A stretch of DNA of 64,000 nt from Bacteroidales bacterium (GCA_012729335.1 JAAYDJ010000007.1:310001-374000), one strand, 5' to 3'. Shown: positions 40,124 to 50,647, numbered from the stretch's first letter. Program-made: numbers and translations. The notes: a model not told the origin generated them from the sequence alone.

Positions 40124-40985
40124 AAAAATTCCTGTGAATGTGAGAAGTAATATAATTGCTGATGAAATAACTATTGACCAATAGGTAATTGTGGGTTTAA
40201 GAAATAAACAAATAATAAAAGGTTAAGAAACACTAATTGAAATGAACATAAACAGTAACCTAGTCCAAATATTAGATGAAAACCACAAAAAGATTCCTAT
40301 ATTACTCATGTTTTATATTAATATATTATAAGTTGATATAATTCACATTTAGTGATTTCCTTATGATGATAAACATGCTTGTATATTAAACGCCCAAACT
40401 TTCTTACTTCAAATAGCCTTATATCGGGCGGTTAGCAAAGATGTTCTGTGCTAATGTTGGCCCTGAAATATTCGAATTTTGGTTTTAGTTATTTACCATT
40501 GGTTTGAATGCTGCTAAAATATTACGTTTTATTTTGTTAACCTAGTATTCCTGATGAAATTTATATAATTTTTGCGTTGATCAGGTCACTTTTTTTATTT
40601 CTGAAGTGCTAAACCATTATTTATACCAGGCACATAAACCTCTACTTTCATGACAGGGAGGTACCCAATGATAGAGGCTCGATCAGGTCGTCGCTCTCAC
40701 GGTTGACCGTGCCGCGGGTGCGAATGATCCGGGTACACGGGAATACAATTCCAGAATAAGCTGGCTCAGGGCGCTGCGGGATATCTTAGCCCGGCACAGC
40801 CGGGTCCTAAATGCACGTTACCGGCATGCTGGAAGCTTATTCATTACCGGATGGCGAATTAGGATAACCTTTCTGGAATAGGAATAGATCTTGTTATTTA
40901 GCTCTTTAATAACTTGATACTTGTTGAAAGTGAAAATATGCAAATGAAAATTTGCTTATTTTTAGGTCACCAAACGAACTTAACT

Positions 40986-43100
40986 ATGAGACGTACTTTT
41001 TTTCTCATTGTCCTATTTTACATGCCATTCTTCTATCTGTCTGCCCAGCAACCTTCTGATCCCGTTACCGGGACATTTACAGATTCCCGTGATGGCAAAA
41101 CTTACCAGTCAGTGAAAATTGGTGATCAGACGTGGATGGCCGAAAACCTGGCTTATTTGCCTTTGGTATTTGGACCTTCGACCTTATCTGAAGGTAACCC
41201 GCTATGGTATGTTTATGGGTATGACGGAACAGATGTCACCGCAGCAAAAGCAGTGGCGTATTTCTCAATTTATGGGGTGTTATATAACTGGCCCGCAGCT
41301 CTTACGGCATGTCCCGAAGGCTGGCATCTGCCCAGTGATGCCGAGTGGTCAACCCTTACGACCTACCTGGGAGGCCTTGATGTGGCTGGGGGGAAAATGA
41401 AGGAGGCAGGAACTGTTCATTGGAACGCCCCAAATGAGGGGGCTACAAATGAAAGTGGCTTTTCGGGGCTCCCGGGAGGCATACTGGAATATGAATATGG
41501 GTTCAAGAATCTTGGTAATCTTGCAGTTTGGTGGTCTTCAACTGAGCATGATCAAGCCGTTGACTCTTGGGCCCGGGTTTTAGGAAATGAAACACCCATA
41601 GCCTTCCGAAGTGAAGCTAATTTTGATCTGGCGATTAATGTGCGGTGCATAAGGGATGATTACCGTTCTAAGGATACATTATCCATTAATCTGCAAGATA
41701 GAAGAAGTTTATTTTCATCCAACGTCGTTCCTGACAGTATCAATCTCAGGTCCTTGTTTAAAAGGGTGATGGATGAAGGTAAGCTGGTGAAAATCCAGGA
41801 TGAATCGGGTAATTCGATTGAGGATGTGGGCGCTTTTGGTGACTGGATCGATTATGTCGGCGATCTGTCCCCGACCGAGGGTTACAGGATAGAACTCAAT
41901 GACTCCGTCAACATTCAGATCGTCGGTAAGCCCATCGAATACCCTTTTGAAATTCCCTTGAAAGCCGGATGGAATATTATTGGGTACCCAAGAATGACAG
42001 AGATGGACGGGAAGGAGGTGGTTCGTCAGTTGATTGATCGTCAGACGCTCATTGAAGTTCAGGATGGTTCTGGGAACAGGATAGAGAATATTGGATCACC
42101 TGGAGATTGGGTGAATAATATCGGCACTTTCAAACCGGGAAATGGTTACAAAGTCCGTGTCAATTCTGACGAAGTTCTAGTTTTTGGTAATCTACCCCCA
42201 TATGTGCCGCTAAACCCCACGCCGTCTGATTTCGCTATGAATGTTGTAACATTTAAAGAGTTAAGATGGAACTGCACAGATCCGGAAGGGGATGAGATGA
42301 CGTATGATGTTTATCTGGGGAATTCCCCTGAGTCTTTGTTATTGGTAAAGGATGATCATGTTTTAAAGGTATATGATCCGGGAGAATTGCAGTTCGGTAC
42401 TGTTTATTACTGGAAAGTGGTTGCCAGGGATAGCCATGGTAACACCACCGAAGGGCCGGTATGGAATTTCACGGTTGTAAATGAAACCGCCGCATTTACA
42501 GATACCCGTGATAATATCACATACAGCACAGTGCGAATTGGCAATCAGTGGTGGATGGCCGGGAATCTGGCTTATTTGCCGACGGTAAGTCCTCCGTCTG
42601 CTGAATCTTACACGGAGCCTTACTACTATGTACAGGGCTATTCCGGGACTGATGCCGATGCTGCAATGGCCACGGCCAATTATGCCACCTATGGTGTGTT
42701 GTATAACTGGCCGGCAGCAATGACGGCATGTCCTTCAGGCTGGCACCTGCCCAGTGATGCCGAATGGAAGCAATTGGAAATGGCACTTGGGATGACCCAG
42801 GCAGAAGCTGATGAAAAAGGATGGCGTGGCACTGACCAGGGAACACAGCTGAAGGCAACAAGTGGATGGGACAACAGTGGCAACGGGACCAATTCCAGCG
42901 GCTTTGCAATGCTTCCGGGCGGGAACCGTTACGCTACGGGTTACTTCCGCCTCCTTGGAACCAACGGCTACTGGTGGTCCTCTTCGGAGAACTCTGACAG
43001 CGACGCCTGGTTCCGGAACCTGTACACCACCAACACCAATGTCTATCGGTACTACGGCAGCGAGGAGTACGGTTACAGTGTGCGCTGTGTCAGGGATTAA
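40986..43100 (+). CDS. Secreted protein with two Fibrobacter succinogenes major paralogous (FISUMP) domains
   Basis: Signal peptide MRRTFFLIVLFYMPFFYLSAQ; two copies of FTDSRDGKTYQSVKIGDQTWMAENLAYLP...CPEGWHLPSDAEW...VRCIRD. Confidence 0.9.
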   Translation: MRRTFFLIVLFYMPFFYLSAQQPSDPVTGTFTDSRDGKTYQSVKIGDQTWMAENLAYLPLVFGPSTLSEGNPLWYVYGYDGTDVTAAKAVAYFSIYGVLYNWPAALTACPEGWHLPSDAEWSTLTTYLGGLDVAGGKMKEAGTVHWNAPNEGATNESGFSGLPGGILEYEYGFKNLGNLAVWWSSTEHDQAVDSWARVLGNETPIAFRSEANFDLAINVRCIRDDYRSKDTLSINLQDRRSLFSSNVVPDSINLRSLFKRVMDEGKLVKIQDESGNSIEDVGAFGDWIDYVGDLSPTEGYRIELNDSVNIQIVGKPIEYPFEIPLKAGWNIIGYPRMTEMDGKEVVRQLIDRQTLIEVQDGSGNRIENIGSPGDWVNNIGTFKPGNGYKVRVNSDEVLVFGNLPPYVPLNPTPSDFAMNVVTFKELRWNCTDPEGDEMTYDVYLGNSPESLLLVKDDHVLKVYDPGELQFGTVYYWKVVARDSHGNTTEGPVWNFTVVNETAAFTDTRDNITYSTVRIGNQWWMAGNLAYLPTVSPPSAESYTEPYYYVQGYSGTDADAAMATANYATYGVLYNWPAAMTACPSGWHLPSDAEWKQLEMALGMTQAEADEKGWRGTDQGTQLKATSGWDNSGNGTNSSGFAMLPGGNRYATGYFRLLGTNGYWWSSSENSDSDAWFRNLYTTNTNVYRYYGSEEYGYSVRCVRD

Positions 43101-45955
43101 TCCCACTTCACAGCAAACCGGGTTTTCCCCTGGCCAACCGTGTAAACGGCTGCCTCCCCTTCTAATCCGGTGAAGCGCGGTTTTCCTGTAGTTCTGATGA
43201 CCGGGGGTGTGGAATTCCCTTCCATTGGGAGGGTTTCTTGGTCACCGGGCAGATAAAGAAGATTTCTCAGGGGGTTGCCCCTGACGGGAAGATATACCCT
43301 GCCCTCCGAGCCCGGGGGCACGGTCACCTCGAGGTAAAACCAGCCATTCCGCTTTTTCCAGGAGGAGGCAGTCAGTCCGTTGGGCGTTTCCAGGGAATAC
43401 GTGGCATGGGTAAGGTCTCCTGCGGGCTGCGGGCGGAAAACAATATGCCTGTACCCCGGAGCCTCCTGATTGGCCTGAACGCCGGCCACCTGACGGTAGA
43501 ACCAGACGATCCCTCCCCCGAACATGGGATGGTTCCGGGAGTTCCCTCCGTCCCACTGCTCCCAGGTGGTGGTAGCCCCCTGGGCGATCCACCAGCCATA
43601 GCCGGGTTGGGTGGTTTTTCGCATGGCTTCGTAGGCCAGGTCATGCATCCCGTTTTCAGAGAGTACCTCGAAGAAGAACTGGGTTCCGAAGATACCGGTA
43701 CTCAGGTGGCCGTCGTTGCGGGCGATCTCTTCCCTGAGGGCGGTCAGGACCCTGGCTTTCCGTGCGGAAGGAACCCCCATTTTCAGGGCGAAGATGTTGC
43801 CACCGTGGGGGCCGTAGCTTCCCGTGGTTTCGTCGTAGAAGCGGTCATGGAAAGCCCCGGCAGTTCTCGCGGCGAGGCGGCCATATTCCACAGCTTCGGC
43901 TTCAAGCCCCAGTACACGGGCTGTTTGCGAGGTTAGGTCAGCACAACGCCAGAGATAAAAGGTGTGCACCATTTCCGCGGGGGGAAGTTCCCCCGGTGCA
44001 CACCAGTCGCCCAGGTTGATCCATGGATTGGGATGTTCCGGATCGGGAGCCTCCGAGTGCATGATCCCCTCCGGGTCGGTCCAGGTGTGCATGTACCCGA
44101 CATACCCCTTCATGGCCTCATAATTGTCGGAGAGTATCGTGGTATCCCCATAATGGAGGTAAAATTCCCAGGGCATGATGCAGATGGCGGCACCCCATGC
44201 GGGCCCGCCCCCGCAGCCTGGCTGCCAGGGCGCTCCGTTGGGAACATACCCGTTCTCCGGGTTTTGGGCCCCCCGCATGTCTCCAATCCATTTTGTGTAA
44301 AAGGCCCGCGCATCGTAATTGTGCATCACCGTGACACAGGCCACCTGTCCATCACCGGTGTAGGGGGAGCGTTCACGGTGAGGACAGTCGCTGGCCACAC
44401 CCCCATGCATGTTGTCGGTCTGGCTGCGCCGCCAGATCTGATGGATCTTGTTGAACAAGATGTCGGAGCTGGAGAAATGCCCCGCACGCTCTACATCGGA
44501 GTAAACCGCCTCGGCGGTGAGGTCTTCCGGAAGGAGCTCCCCGGGCCAGTTGATGATCTCTACCTCGCGGAATACAAACCAGGTGAAACGGGCGGCATAT
44601 TCTTCAGGGCCGCCTCCGCGCAAGGTGTACGAATTATCGCCGACGGCCGACTCGCACAGGTATCGGATATCGATACGCCGCCCTGGTTCTCCCTCGACCC
44701 GGTTGATGCGCACCCATCCCGAAATCTCCTCCCCGAAGTCGACACGATAATGGCCGTTGCCGAGTTTTTCTGTTTTTACAGGTGGCAGCCGTTCCATGAT
44801 CTTGTCGGGAGGGGCTGTCTGTGCCTGCAGTTTGCCCCCGGGGGCCTTGCGCAGGGCCACAGGTTCCCATCCATTGTCGTCATATCCGGGAGAAGCCCAG
44901 CCCGGAATGTCCCTCCGGGCGTCATAGTGTTCCCCGTCGTATACATTGTCGAGAAGGATGGGACTCCCGTGTGCTTTCCAGTCGGGACCGCTGCCGATCA
45001 CCTCCTCACTGCCGTCGGCATAACTGATGTGGATCTGTCCCAGGAAACGGGGCGTACCATACCCTTCGCACCAGTAATTGCCGGAATTGAAAAAGCCGTT
45101 TCCCAGGATGGTCCCGGCCACATTCTCTCCCTGGCGGAGGAGTCCCGTGATATCGTAACAGAGATAGAAAACCCGGTATTCGCTGAAGTTATTTCCGGTC
45201 ATGATGCCGATCTCTCCGGCGCTTTTGCGTGGGCCGTAAAGAGAAAGGGCGGGAGCCATCACCTCATCGCCGGCTTTCATGCCATTGATATAAAACTCAA
45301 AAAATCCCAGTCCGGTCACATAGGCTTTGGCCGACCGTATGGGGCGTTCGACGTAAAAGCTTTTACGCAGCAGGGGGGCAGGGGAGGGCATCTCGCTGGC
45401 CGGGCGGTGTGCAAACCCGGTTTGGGCGGCCCCACGGGGAAACGCAGGACGGGGCAGGGGAGCTTCCCCTTCCCAGGGAGCACCGATCCACTGCGCCTGC
45501 CAGTCGGAGGTTTCCAACATTCCCATCCCCCAGCAAGCTGGCACGCTCCAGGGACTCACCCGGTCACGGCGGTCCCATACCCTGACCTGCCACCAGCACT
45601 CCTGCCGCGAGGCAAGAGGCTTCCCGGCATACCTAATATTCTGGGAGTTCCGGGAAAAGACCTTCCCCGTCTGCCAGAGAAGATGATTCCCGGTCAGCAC
45701 ATCCTCCCTGCTTCCGGCAACCCTGATCTCATAGGCCGTCTGGTACTGCCCCCGTTCATTCTTTCCGGGAATCCCCGTCCACGAAAGACGAGGCTGTTCC
45801 GCATCTATCGCCCTGGGATTCAGGAGATGTTCACAGCGTAAACGTTCAGGTTTCAACATCGCCCCGGCCAGAAAGGGCAACACTACTATATAAAACATAC
45901 ATAGTCCTGTGACTATTTTTCTTTTTATTTCCGGCCGGAACCGCGGGATGCCCAT
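43097..45955 (-). CDS. Alpha-L-rhamnosidase-like glycoside hydrolase (GH78-like)
   Basis: LRCEHLLNPRAIDAEQPRLSW, HGGVASDCPHRERSPYTGDGQVA, GATTTWEQWDGG; ORF extends to 46102 but the signal-peptide-like start at ~45955 is more plausible. Confidence 0.92.
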   Translation of the reverse strand: MGIPRFRPEIKRKIVTGLCMFYIVVLPFLAGAMLKPERLRCEHLLNPRAIDAEQPRLSWTGIPGKNERGQYQTAYEIRVAGSREDVLTGNHLLWQTGKVFSRNSQNIRYAGKPLASRQECWWQVRVWDRRDRVSPWSVPACWGMGMLETSDWQAQWIGAPWEGEAPLPRPAFPRGAAQTGFAHRPASEMPSPAPLLRKSFYVERPIRSAKAYVTGLGFFEFYINGMKAGDEVMAPALSLYGPRKSAGEIGIMTGNNFSEYRVFYLCYDITGLLRQGENVAGTILGNGFFNSGNYWCEGYGTPRFLGQIHISYADGSEEVIGSGPDWKAHGSPILLDNVYDGEHYDARRDIPGWASPGYDDNGWEPVALRKAPGGKLQAQTAPPDKIMERLPPVKTEKLGNGHYRVDFGEEISGWVRINRVEGEPGRRIDIRYLCESAVGDNSYTLRGGGPEEYAARFTWFVFREVEIINWPGELLPEDLTAEAVYSDVERAGHFSSSDILFNKIHQIWRRSQTDNMHGGVASDCPHRERSPYTGDGQVACVTVMHNYDARAFYTKWIGDMRGAQNPENGYVPNGAPWQPGCGGGPAWGAAICIMPWEFYLHYGDTTILSDNYEAMKGYVGYMHTWTDPEGIMHSEAPDPEHPNPWINLGDWCAPGELPPAEMVHTFYLWRCADLTSQTARVLGLEAEAVEYGRLAARTAGAFHDRFYDETTGSYGPHGGNIFALKMGVPSARKARVLTALREEIARNDGHLSTGIFGTQFFFEVLSENGMHDLAYEAMRKTTQPGYGWWIAQGATTTWEQWDGGNSRNHPMFGGGIVWFYRQVAGVQANQEAPGYRHIVFRPQPAGDLTHATYSLETPNGLTASSWKKRNGWFYLEVTVPPGSEGRVYLPVRGNPLRNLLYLPGDQETLPMEGNSTPPVIRTTGKPRFTGLEGEAAVYTVGQGKTRFAVKWD

Positions 45956-46073
45956 GGACGGGGTTCCGGGGGCTCCGCCTGAAAGGAACCTCTCCTGACC
46001 AACTGTACCTGTTCCCGGGTATTTCAAAAACCGCCCGCAAACATGATGCATCGCTGTAATTCCCTTCATTAAA

Positions 46074-46784
46074 TCATAGGTCTCTCCAGTTGATCCCATC
46101 ATGGATTGCCCTTTGAATTCTTAACGCCTCACGGGCAGCATCCATATTGCCCTGCGTTAAATTTCTCAGGGATTCTGCCGCTGCATCTGAAATCTCTTCA
46201 CCAAATTCCTGCATGATCATCACCAGCTCTTTGACCATCTTTATGTCTCCTGAATTTCCCAGGGCATAAACGGAATTAATTTTTACGTTATCTGGAAACT
46301 CACCATTGATGATCCCAATATGATCACGGTTGTCAAAGGGGATTCCCTGATCCATCTTCTTTTTGATGGTCTCAAGGCTGATCATTTGCCTGACCTTGTC
46401 CAAATCCTCTGCAATATCTTCGTCATCAGGTGATAGTTCAAGGGCCTTCAGTAAATCTTTTTCACTTTGTTCCAGTTGACCTGAAACAGATAGGGTGAGG
46501 CCTCTGTACCTGTATAACTCGGGATTCATCGGATCCCGGTCAATGGCCTGACTGAATATCCTTAGAGCTTCCTCCGTATTCCCGGCTTCCAGTTCTTTGA
46601 CCCCGCCAGATAGTGCTTCCTGACTTTCCGGGAAAGAGGTTTCGATCATTTCCGACAACCCATCATCAATCTCGGAATCAACAGGGGATGCCTCCTGTAC
46701 AAAAATGAAATTGTCTTCATCCTCTACAGGTGGTGTTGTAGGAGCCGGCTTTTTGTTTCTTTTGAGAAAATCGAAAAGTTTCAT
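46074..46784 (-). CDS. TPR-containing cytoplasmic protein
   Basis: GVKELEAGNTEEALRIFSQAIDRDPMNPELYRYRGLTLSVSGQLEQSEKDLLKALELSPDD. Confidence 0.8.
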   Translation of the reverse strand: MKLFDFLKRNKKPAPTTPPVEDEDNFIFVQEASPVDSEIDDGLSEMIETSFPESQEALSGGVKELEAGNTEEALRIFSQAIDRDPMNPELYRYRGLTLSVSGQLEQSEKDLLKALELSPDDEDIAEDLDKVRQMISLETIKKKMDQGIPFDNRDHIGIINGEFPDNVKINSVYALGNSGDIKMVKELVMIMQEFGEEISDAAAESLRNLTQGNMDAAREALRIQRAIHDGINWRDL

Positions 46785-46876
46785 GTGAATATATGTGTTA
46801 ATTTTATGATAAGGTCAGTTTATGGTCCTGTTACAGAGAGGGAAGGTAGGTATTCCTTGTTGAATTAACAAAAAAA

Positions 46877-46902
46877 TCCGGCTGTATTTCTTTACAGCCG
46901 GA
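46877..46902 (-). terminator. Hairpin/terminator downstream of tRNA-Pro
   Basis: TCCGGCTGTA-TTTCTT-TACAGCCGGA, flanked by A-run and T-run (bidirectional). Confidence 0.8.
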
Positions 46903-46909
46903 CTTTTTC

Positions 46910-46985
46910 TGGTCGGGGTGACTGGACTTGAACCAGCGGCCTCGTCGTCCCGAACGACGCGCGCTACCAACTGCGCCACACCCCG
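46910..46985 (-). tRNA. tRNA-Pro (CGG), CCA encoded
   Basis: Reverse complement CGGGGTGTGGCGCAGTTGGTAGCGCGCGTCGTTCGGGACGACGAGGCCGCTGGTTCAAGTCCAGTCACCCCGACCA; anticodon loop TTCGGGA. Confidence 0.96.
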
Positions 46986-47165
46986 GGGCCTTCCGAATGG
47001 CCGGACTGCTTTTGTGGTCCGGCCTTTCTTCTCATAGCCTGACATCTGGCGATGGCGGGCCATTTCTGAGGCGCCACAAAAATAATATTTTCATTGATTC
47101 AAAAACAATAATTTTTTGTTTTTCCTCAAATGGTGTAAATTGGGCGTTCCTTAAAAAAATGAGTC

Positions 47166-50100
47166 ATGATATATCGTATGTTTCGTCTCTTCGCAGCAGT
47201 TTTATGTTTTTCAGTATTCGTTCCGCGGGCATCGGCCCTCGAAGACGCACGGCTTCTCCGTTTTCCCGATATACGGAATGATCTGGTGACATTTGTCTAT
47301 GCCGGGGATATCTGGACGGTCAGCGCCCAGGGTGGTGAGGCCCGCCGAATCACTTCCCATGAAGGGCTGGAACTCTTCCCCAAAATTTCCCCCGACGGGA
47401 AGTGGATCGCCTTCTCAGGTGAATATTCGGGCAGCAGACAGGTTTTTGTAGTCCCTGCGGAAGGGGGTACCCCCCGCCAGCTGACCTGGTATAACTCCGT
47501 GGGCATGATGCCTCCCCGCGGTGGTTTTGACCATGTGGTGCTCGACTGGACTCCCGACAGCCGGCAGATCCTGATCCGTGCCAACCGCACCACTTTCGGT
47601 GACCGCAATGGCAAATACTTCCTGGTTGCCCTCGACGGCGGCCTCGAGAAACCCCTGCCCATCGTCAACGGCGGATTTGCCACGCTCTCCCCCGACGGAT
47701 CGGAACTGGCCTTCACCCCAGTCGACCGGGAATTCCGGACTTGGAAAAGGTACAAGGGTGGCAGGGCTTCCGACCTCTGGATCTTCGACCTGAAAAACAA
47801 CACCTCGGAGCAGATCACCGACTTCAAAGGTACAGACCAGCTCCCCGTTTGGTCGGGCGATGAAATTTTCTTTGCCTCTGACCGCGACCTGAAACTCAAT
47901 ATCTGGAAATACAACGTGAAAACCAGGGAGACCTCTCAGGTCACCTCCCACAAGGAGTTCGACGTTATGTGGCCCTCCGGAGGCGACGGCTGGCTGGTTT
48001 ATGAAAACGGAGGATTCCTGTACAAGCTCAATCTGGCTTCGGGTACCACCACGAAAATGAGCATCAACATCAGGTTTGACAATCCCAATCTGATGACTTA
48101 CTGGAAAAATGTGAAAGACGATATACACAGTTTTGCGGTTTCTCCCACGGGGAAAAGAGCTTTGTTCGACGCCCGGGGCGATATTTTCTCGGTTCCGGCC
48201 GAAAACGGCCTCATCGAAAACCTCACCCAAAGCCAGGGTGTCCGTGAGATCTTCCCCGCCTGGTCACCTGACGGGAAATACATCAGTTATATCTCCGATG
48301 CTTCCGGGGAATATGAAATTTATCTTCTTGAGAATAAAAAGGGTGCAGAGCCGAGGCAGCTGACCTTCAACTCGTCAGCCTGGAAATACCAGCCCTTATG
48401 GTCACCCGACAGCCGGTATCTGCTCTTTTCTGACCGTACGCTTCAACTGCGTTTGCTGGAGGTGGGGTCAGGAAAGATCACCGATATTGACAAGGCGACC
48501 TTCAACGAAATCAGAACCTACGACATCTCTCCCGACTCACGGTGGATCGCCTACACCAGGGAGGGGAGCAATGCCCAGCCGGTGATCTGGATCTACGACA
48601 TCACCACCGGCAAGAAGCAACAGTTGACCGACGGGGTTTTCAGCGATGACGAACCTGTTTTTTCCCTCTGCGGAAACTTTCTTTTCTTTTCTTCCAACCG
48701 CGATTTCAACCTGGCTTTTTCCAGTTTCGAGTTTGATTATCTCTACAATCGGTCGACCAGGTTGTATGCCCTTACCCTGAAGCCTGACGGGCCTAAACTG
48801 GTCAAAGATAAAAACGATGTGGAGCCAGTGAGAGAGGAAAAGGGGAGTGCCCCGGGAAGCGGCGAGCAGGCTGCGAAGAGCGGCAAAAAGGAGAGTACCC
48901 CAAAAGGCGGCACCCCGGCCGCGGATGCCGCTCACGCAGCCAAAAGCCCGAAAGTGGAGATCGGTTTTGAGGGAATAAACAACCGTATTGCTGTCCTCCC
49001 TGGTGAGGCCGGGGAATACAGGATCGCCGGTGCCGTAGAGGGAGGCCTTCTATACATGGCCGGAGGAAAACTCATGCGCTACAACATCGCCGATGAAAAG
49101 AGCGAGGAGATCCTCGACAGGGCCATGATGGCCATGATCACCGCCGATGGGAAAATGGTGATGTACCGTTCGGGCGCCGACTTCGGTATCGTGAAGGTCG
49201 CTCCCAACCAGAAGAGCGGCGCCGGGAAGATCAACCTCGACCAGATGGAAATGAAGATCGACCCCCGTAAGGAATGGAATCAGATTTATGCCGATGGATG
49301 GCGCATCTTCCGCGATTATTTTTACGTCGACAACCTGCACGGCGTTAATTGGCCCGAAGTGAAGGAGCGATACAGCGTGCTGCTTCCCCATGTGAGCCAC
49401 CGTGCCGACCTGGATTACATCCTCAACGAGATTGTTTCGGAGAGCAATGCCGGTCACTCTTATGTCGACTGGGGTGATTTTAAAAGGGTGAAACGGGTGG
49501 ATGGCGGTCTGCTGGGTGCTGACCTGGTGGCCGATGAGGCCGCTGGGCGCTACAGGATGACGAAAATTTACCAGGGTGAAAACTGGAATCCCTCCCGTCG
49601 CTCTCCCCTGACCGAAACGGGTGTGAACGTCAGGGAAGGCGATTACCTGCTGCGGATCGACGGCCGGGAGATTACCCTGAACGACAACCCTTATCTTTTC
49701 CTGGAGAATAAAGCGGGTAAGAAGGTGGAACTCACCGTCAACGGAAAACCCGGGATGACAGGTGCGCATACGGAAGTCATACAGCCCATTGCCAGCGAAC
49801 TGGAGCTGTTTGGCCTCGACTGGGTCAACCAGCGGCGTGAAATGGTCGACAAACTCTCGGGTGGCCGGATTGGGTATATTTATGTGCCCAATACCTCGAC
49901 CGATGGCAACCGGGAACTCTATCGCGGCATCTATGCCTATCATGACAAGGAAGCCCTGATCATCGACGACCGCTACAACGGCGGCGGCTTCATCCCCGAC
50001 CGGATGGCCGACCTGCTCGACCGTAAAACCCTGGTGTGGTGGCACCGCAATGGTCTGGAACCTTCCAAGGCTCCCGGCGTGGCCCATGACGGCCCCAAAG

Positions 50101-50489
50101 TCATGCTCATCAATGGCTATTCCTCCTCGGGAGGTGATGCCTTCCCCTATTTCTTCAAGAAAATGGGTCTGGGAAAACTCATCGGCACCCGTACCTGGGG
50201 CGGCCTGATCGGAATCTCCGGAAATGCCAGGCTCGTCGATGGCGGATATATCTCGGTGCCCCGCTTCGGAATATACGACGAGAACAGCCAGTGGATCATA
50301 GAGGGAATCGGCGTCTATCCCGACATCGAAGTGGTCGACCGGCCCGAACAACTGGCAAAGGGTGTCGATCCAGGTATCGAAAGAGCCGTCAAGGAATTGC
50401 TGATAGAACTGGAGAAAAACCCGGTAAAACGGCCTTCTACTCCAAAATCACCCGACCGTTCCGGATGGATCGAAAAGGAGATCCGGTAA
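47166..50489 (+). CDS. Tricorn protease homolog (S41 family peptidase with beta-propeller)
   Basis: TolB/propeller repeats (FPKISPDGKWIAFSGEYSG...), PDZ region, C-terminal S41 motif INGYSSSGGDAFPYFFKKMGLGKLIGTRTWGGLIGI. Confidence 0.95.
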   Translation: MIYRMFRLFAAVLCFSVFVPRASALEDARLLRFPDIRNDLVTFVYAGDIWTVSAQGGEARRITSHEGLELFPKISPDGKWIAFSGEYSGSRQVFVVPAEGGTPRQLTWYNSVGMMPPRGGFDHVVLDWTPDSRQILIRANRTTFGDRNGKYFLVALDGGLEKPLPIVNGGFATLSPDGSELAFTPVDREFRTWKRYKGGRASDLWIFDLKNNTSEQITDFKGTDQLPVWSGDEIFFASDRDLKLNIWKYNVKTRETSQVTSHKEFDVMWPSGGDGWLVYENGGFLYKLNLASGTTTKMSINIRFDNPNLMTYWKNVKDDIHSFAVSPTGKRALFDARGDIFSVPAENGLIENLTQSQGVREIFPAWSPDGKYISYISDASGEYEIYLLENKKGAEPRQLTFNSSAWKYQPLWSPDSRYLLFSDRTLQLRLLEVGSGKITDIDKATFNEIRTYDISPDSRWIAYTREGSNAQPVIWIYDITTGKKQQLTDGVFSDDEPVFSLCGNFLFFSSNRDFNLAFSSFEFDYLYNRSTRLYALTLKPDGPKLVKDKNDVEPVREEKGSAPGSGEQAAKSGKKESTPKGGTPAADAAHAAKSPKVEIGFEGINNRIAVLPGEAGEYRIAGAVEGGLLYMAGGKLMRYNIADEKSEEILDRAMMAMITADGKMVMYRSGADFGIVKVAPNQKSGAGKINLDQMEMKIDPRKEWNQIYADGWRIFRDYFYVDNLHGVNWPEVKERYSVLLPHVSHRADLDYILNEIVSESNAGHSYVDWGDFKRVKRVDGGLLGADLVADEAAGRYRMTKIYQGENWNPSRRSPLTETGVNVREGDYLLRIDGREITLNDNPYLFLENKAGKKVELTVNGKPGMTGAHTEVIQPIASELELFGLDWVNQRREMVDKLSGGRIGYIYVPNTSTDGNRELYRGIYAYHDKEALIIDDRYNGGGFIPDRMADLLDRKTLVWWHRNGLEPSKAPGVAHDGPKVMLINGYSSSGGDAFPYFFKKMGLGKLIGTRTWGGLIGISGNARLVDGGYISVPRFGIYDENSQWIIEGIGVYPDIEVVDRPEQLAKGVDPGIERAVKELLIELEKNPVKRPSTPKSPDRSGWIEKEIR

Positions 50490-50537
50490 CCCGAACTCCT
50501 CCCTTCACCTGGCAGGTTCTCTTCAAAACCACAAATA

Positions 50538-50575
50538 AACATCCGGTCAAAGTCCTGACCGGATGTTTTTTTTTC
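50538..50575 (+). terminator. Rho-independent terminator after tricorn gene
   Basis: AACATCCGGTCA-AAGTCC-TGACCGGATGTT followed by a T-run. Confidence 0.92.
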
Positions 50576-50647
50576 AGAACATGCCCTAAGGAATTGGCTG
50601 AACGGCTAATTCACCCGTGAAAACCGGGATTCCAAATTGCACACAAC

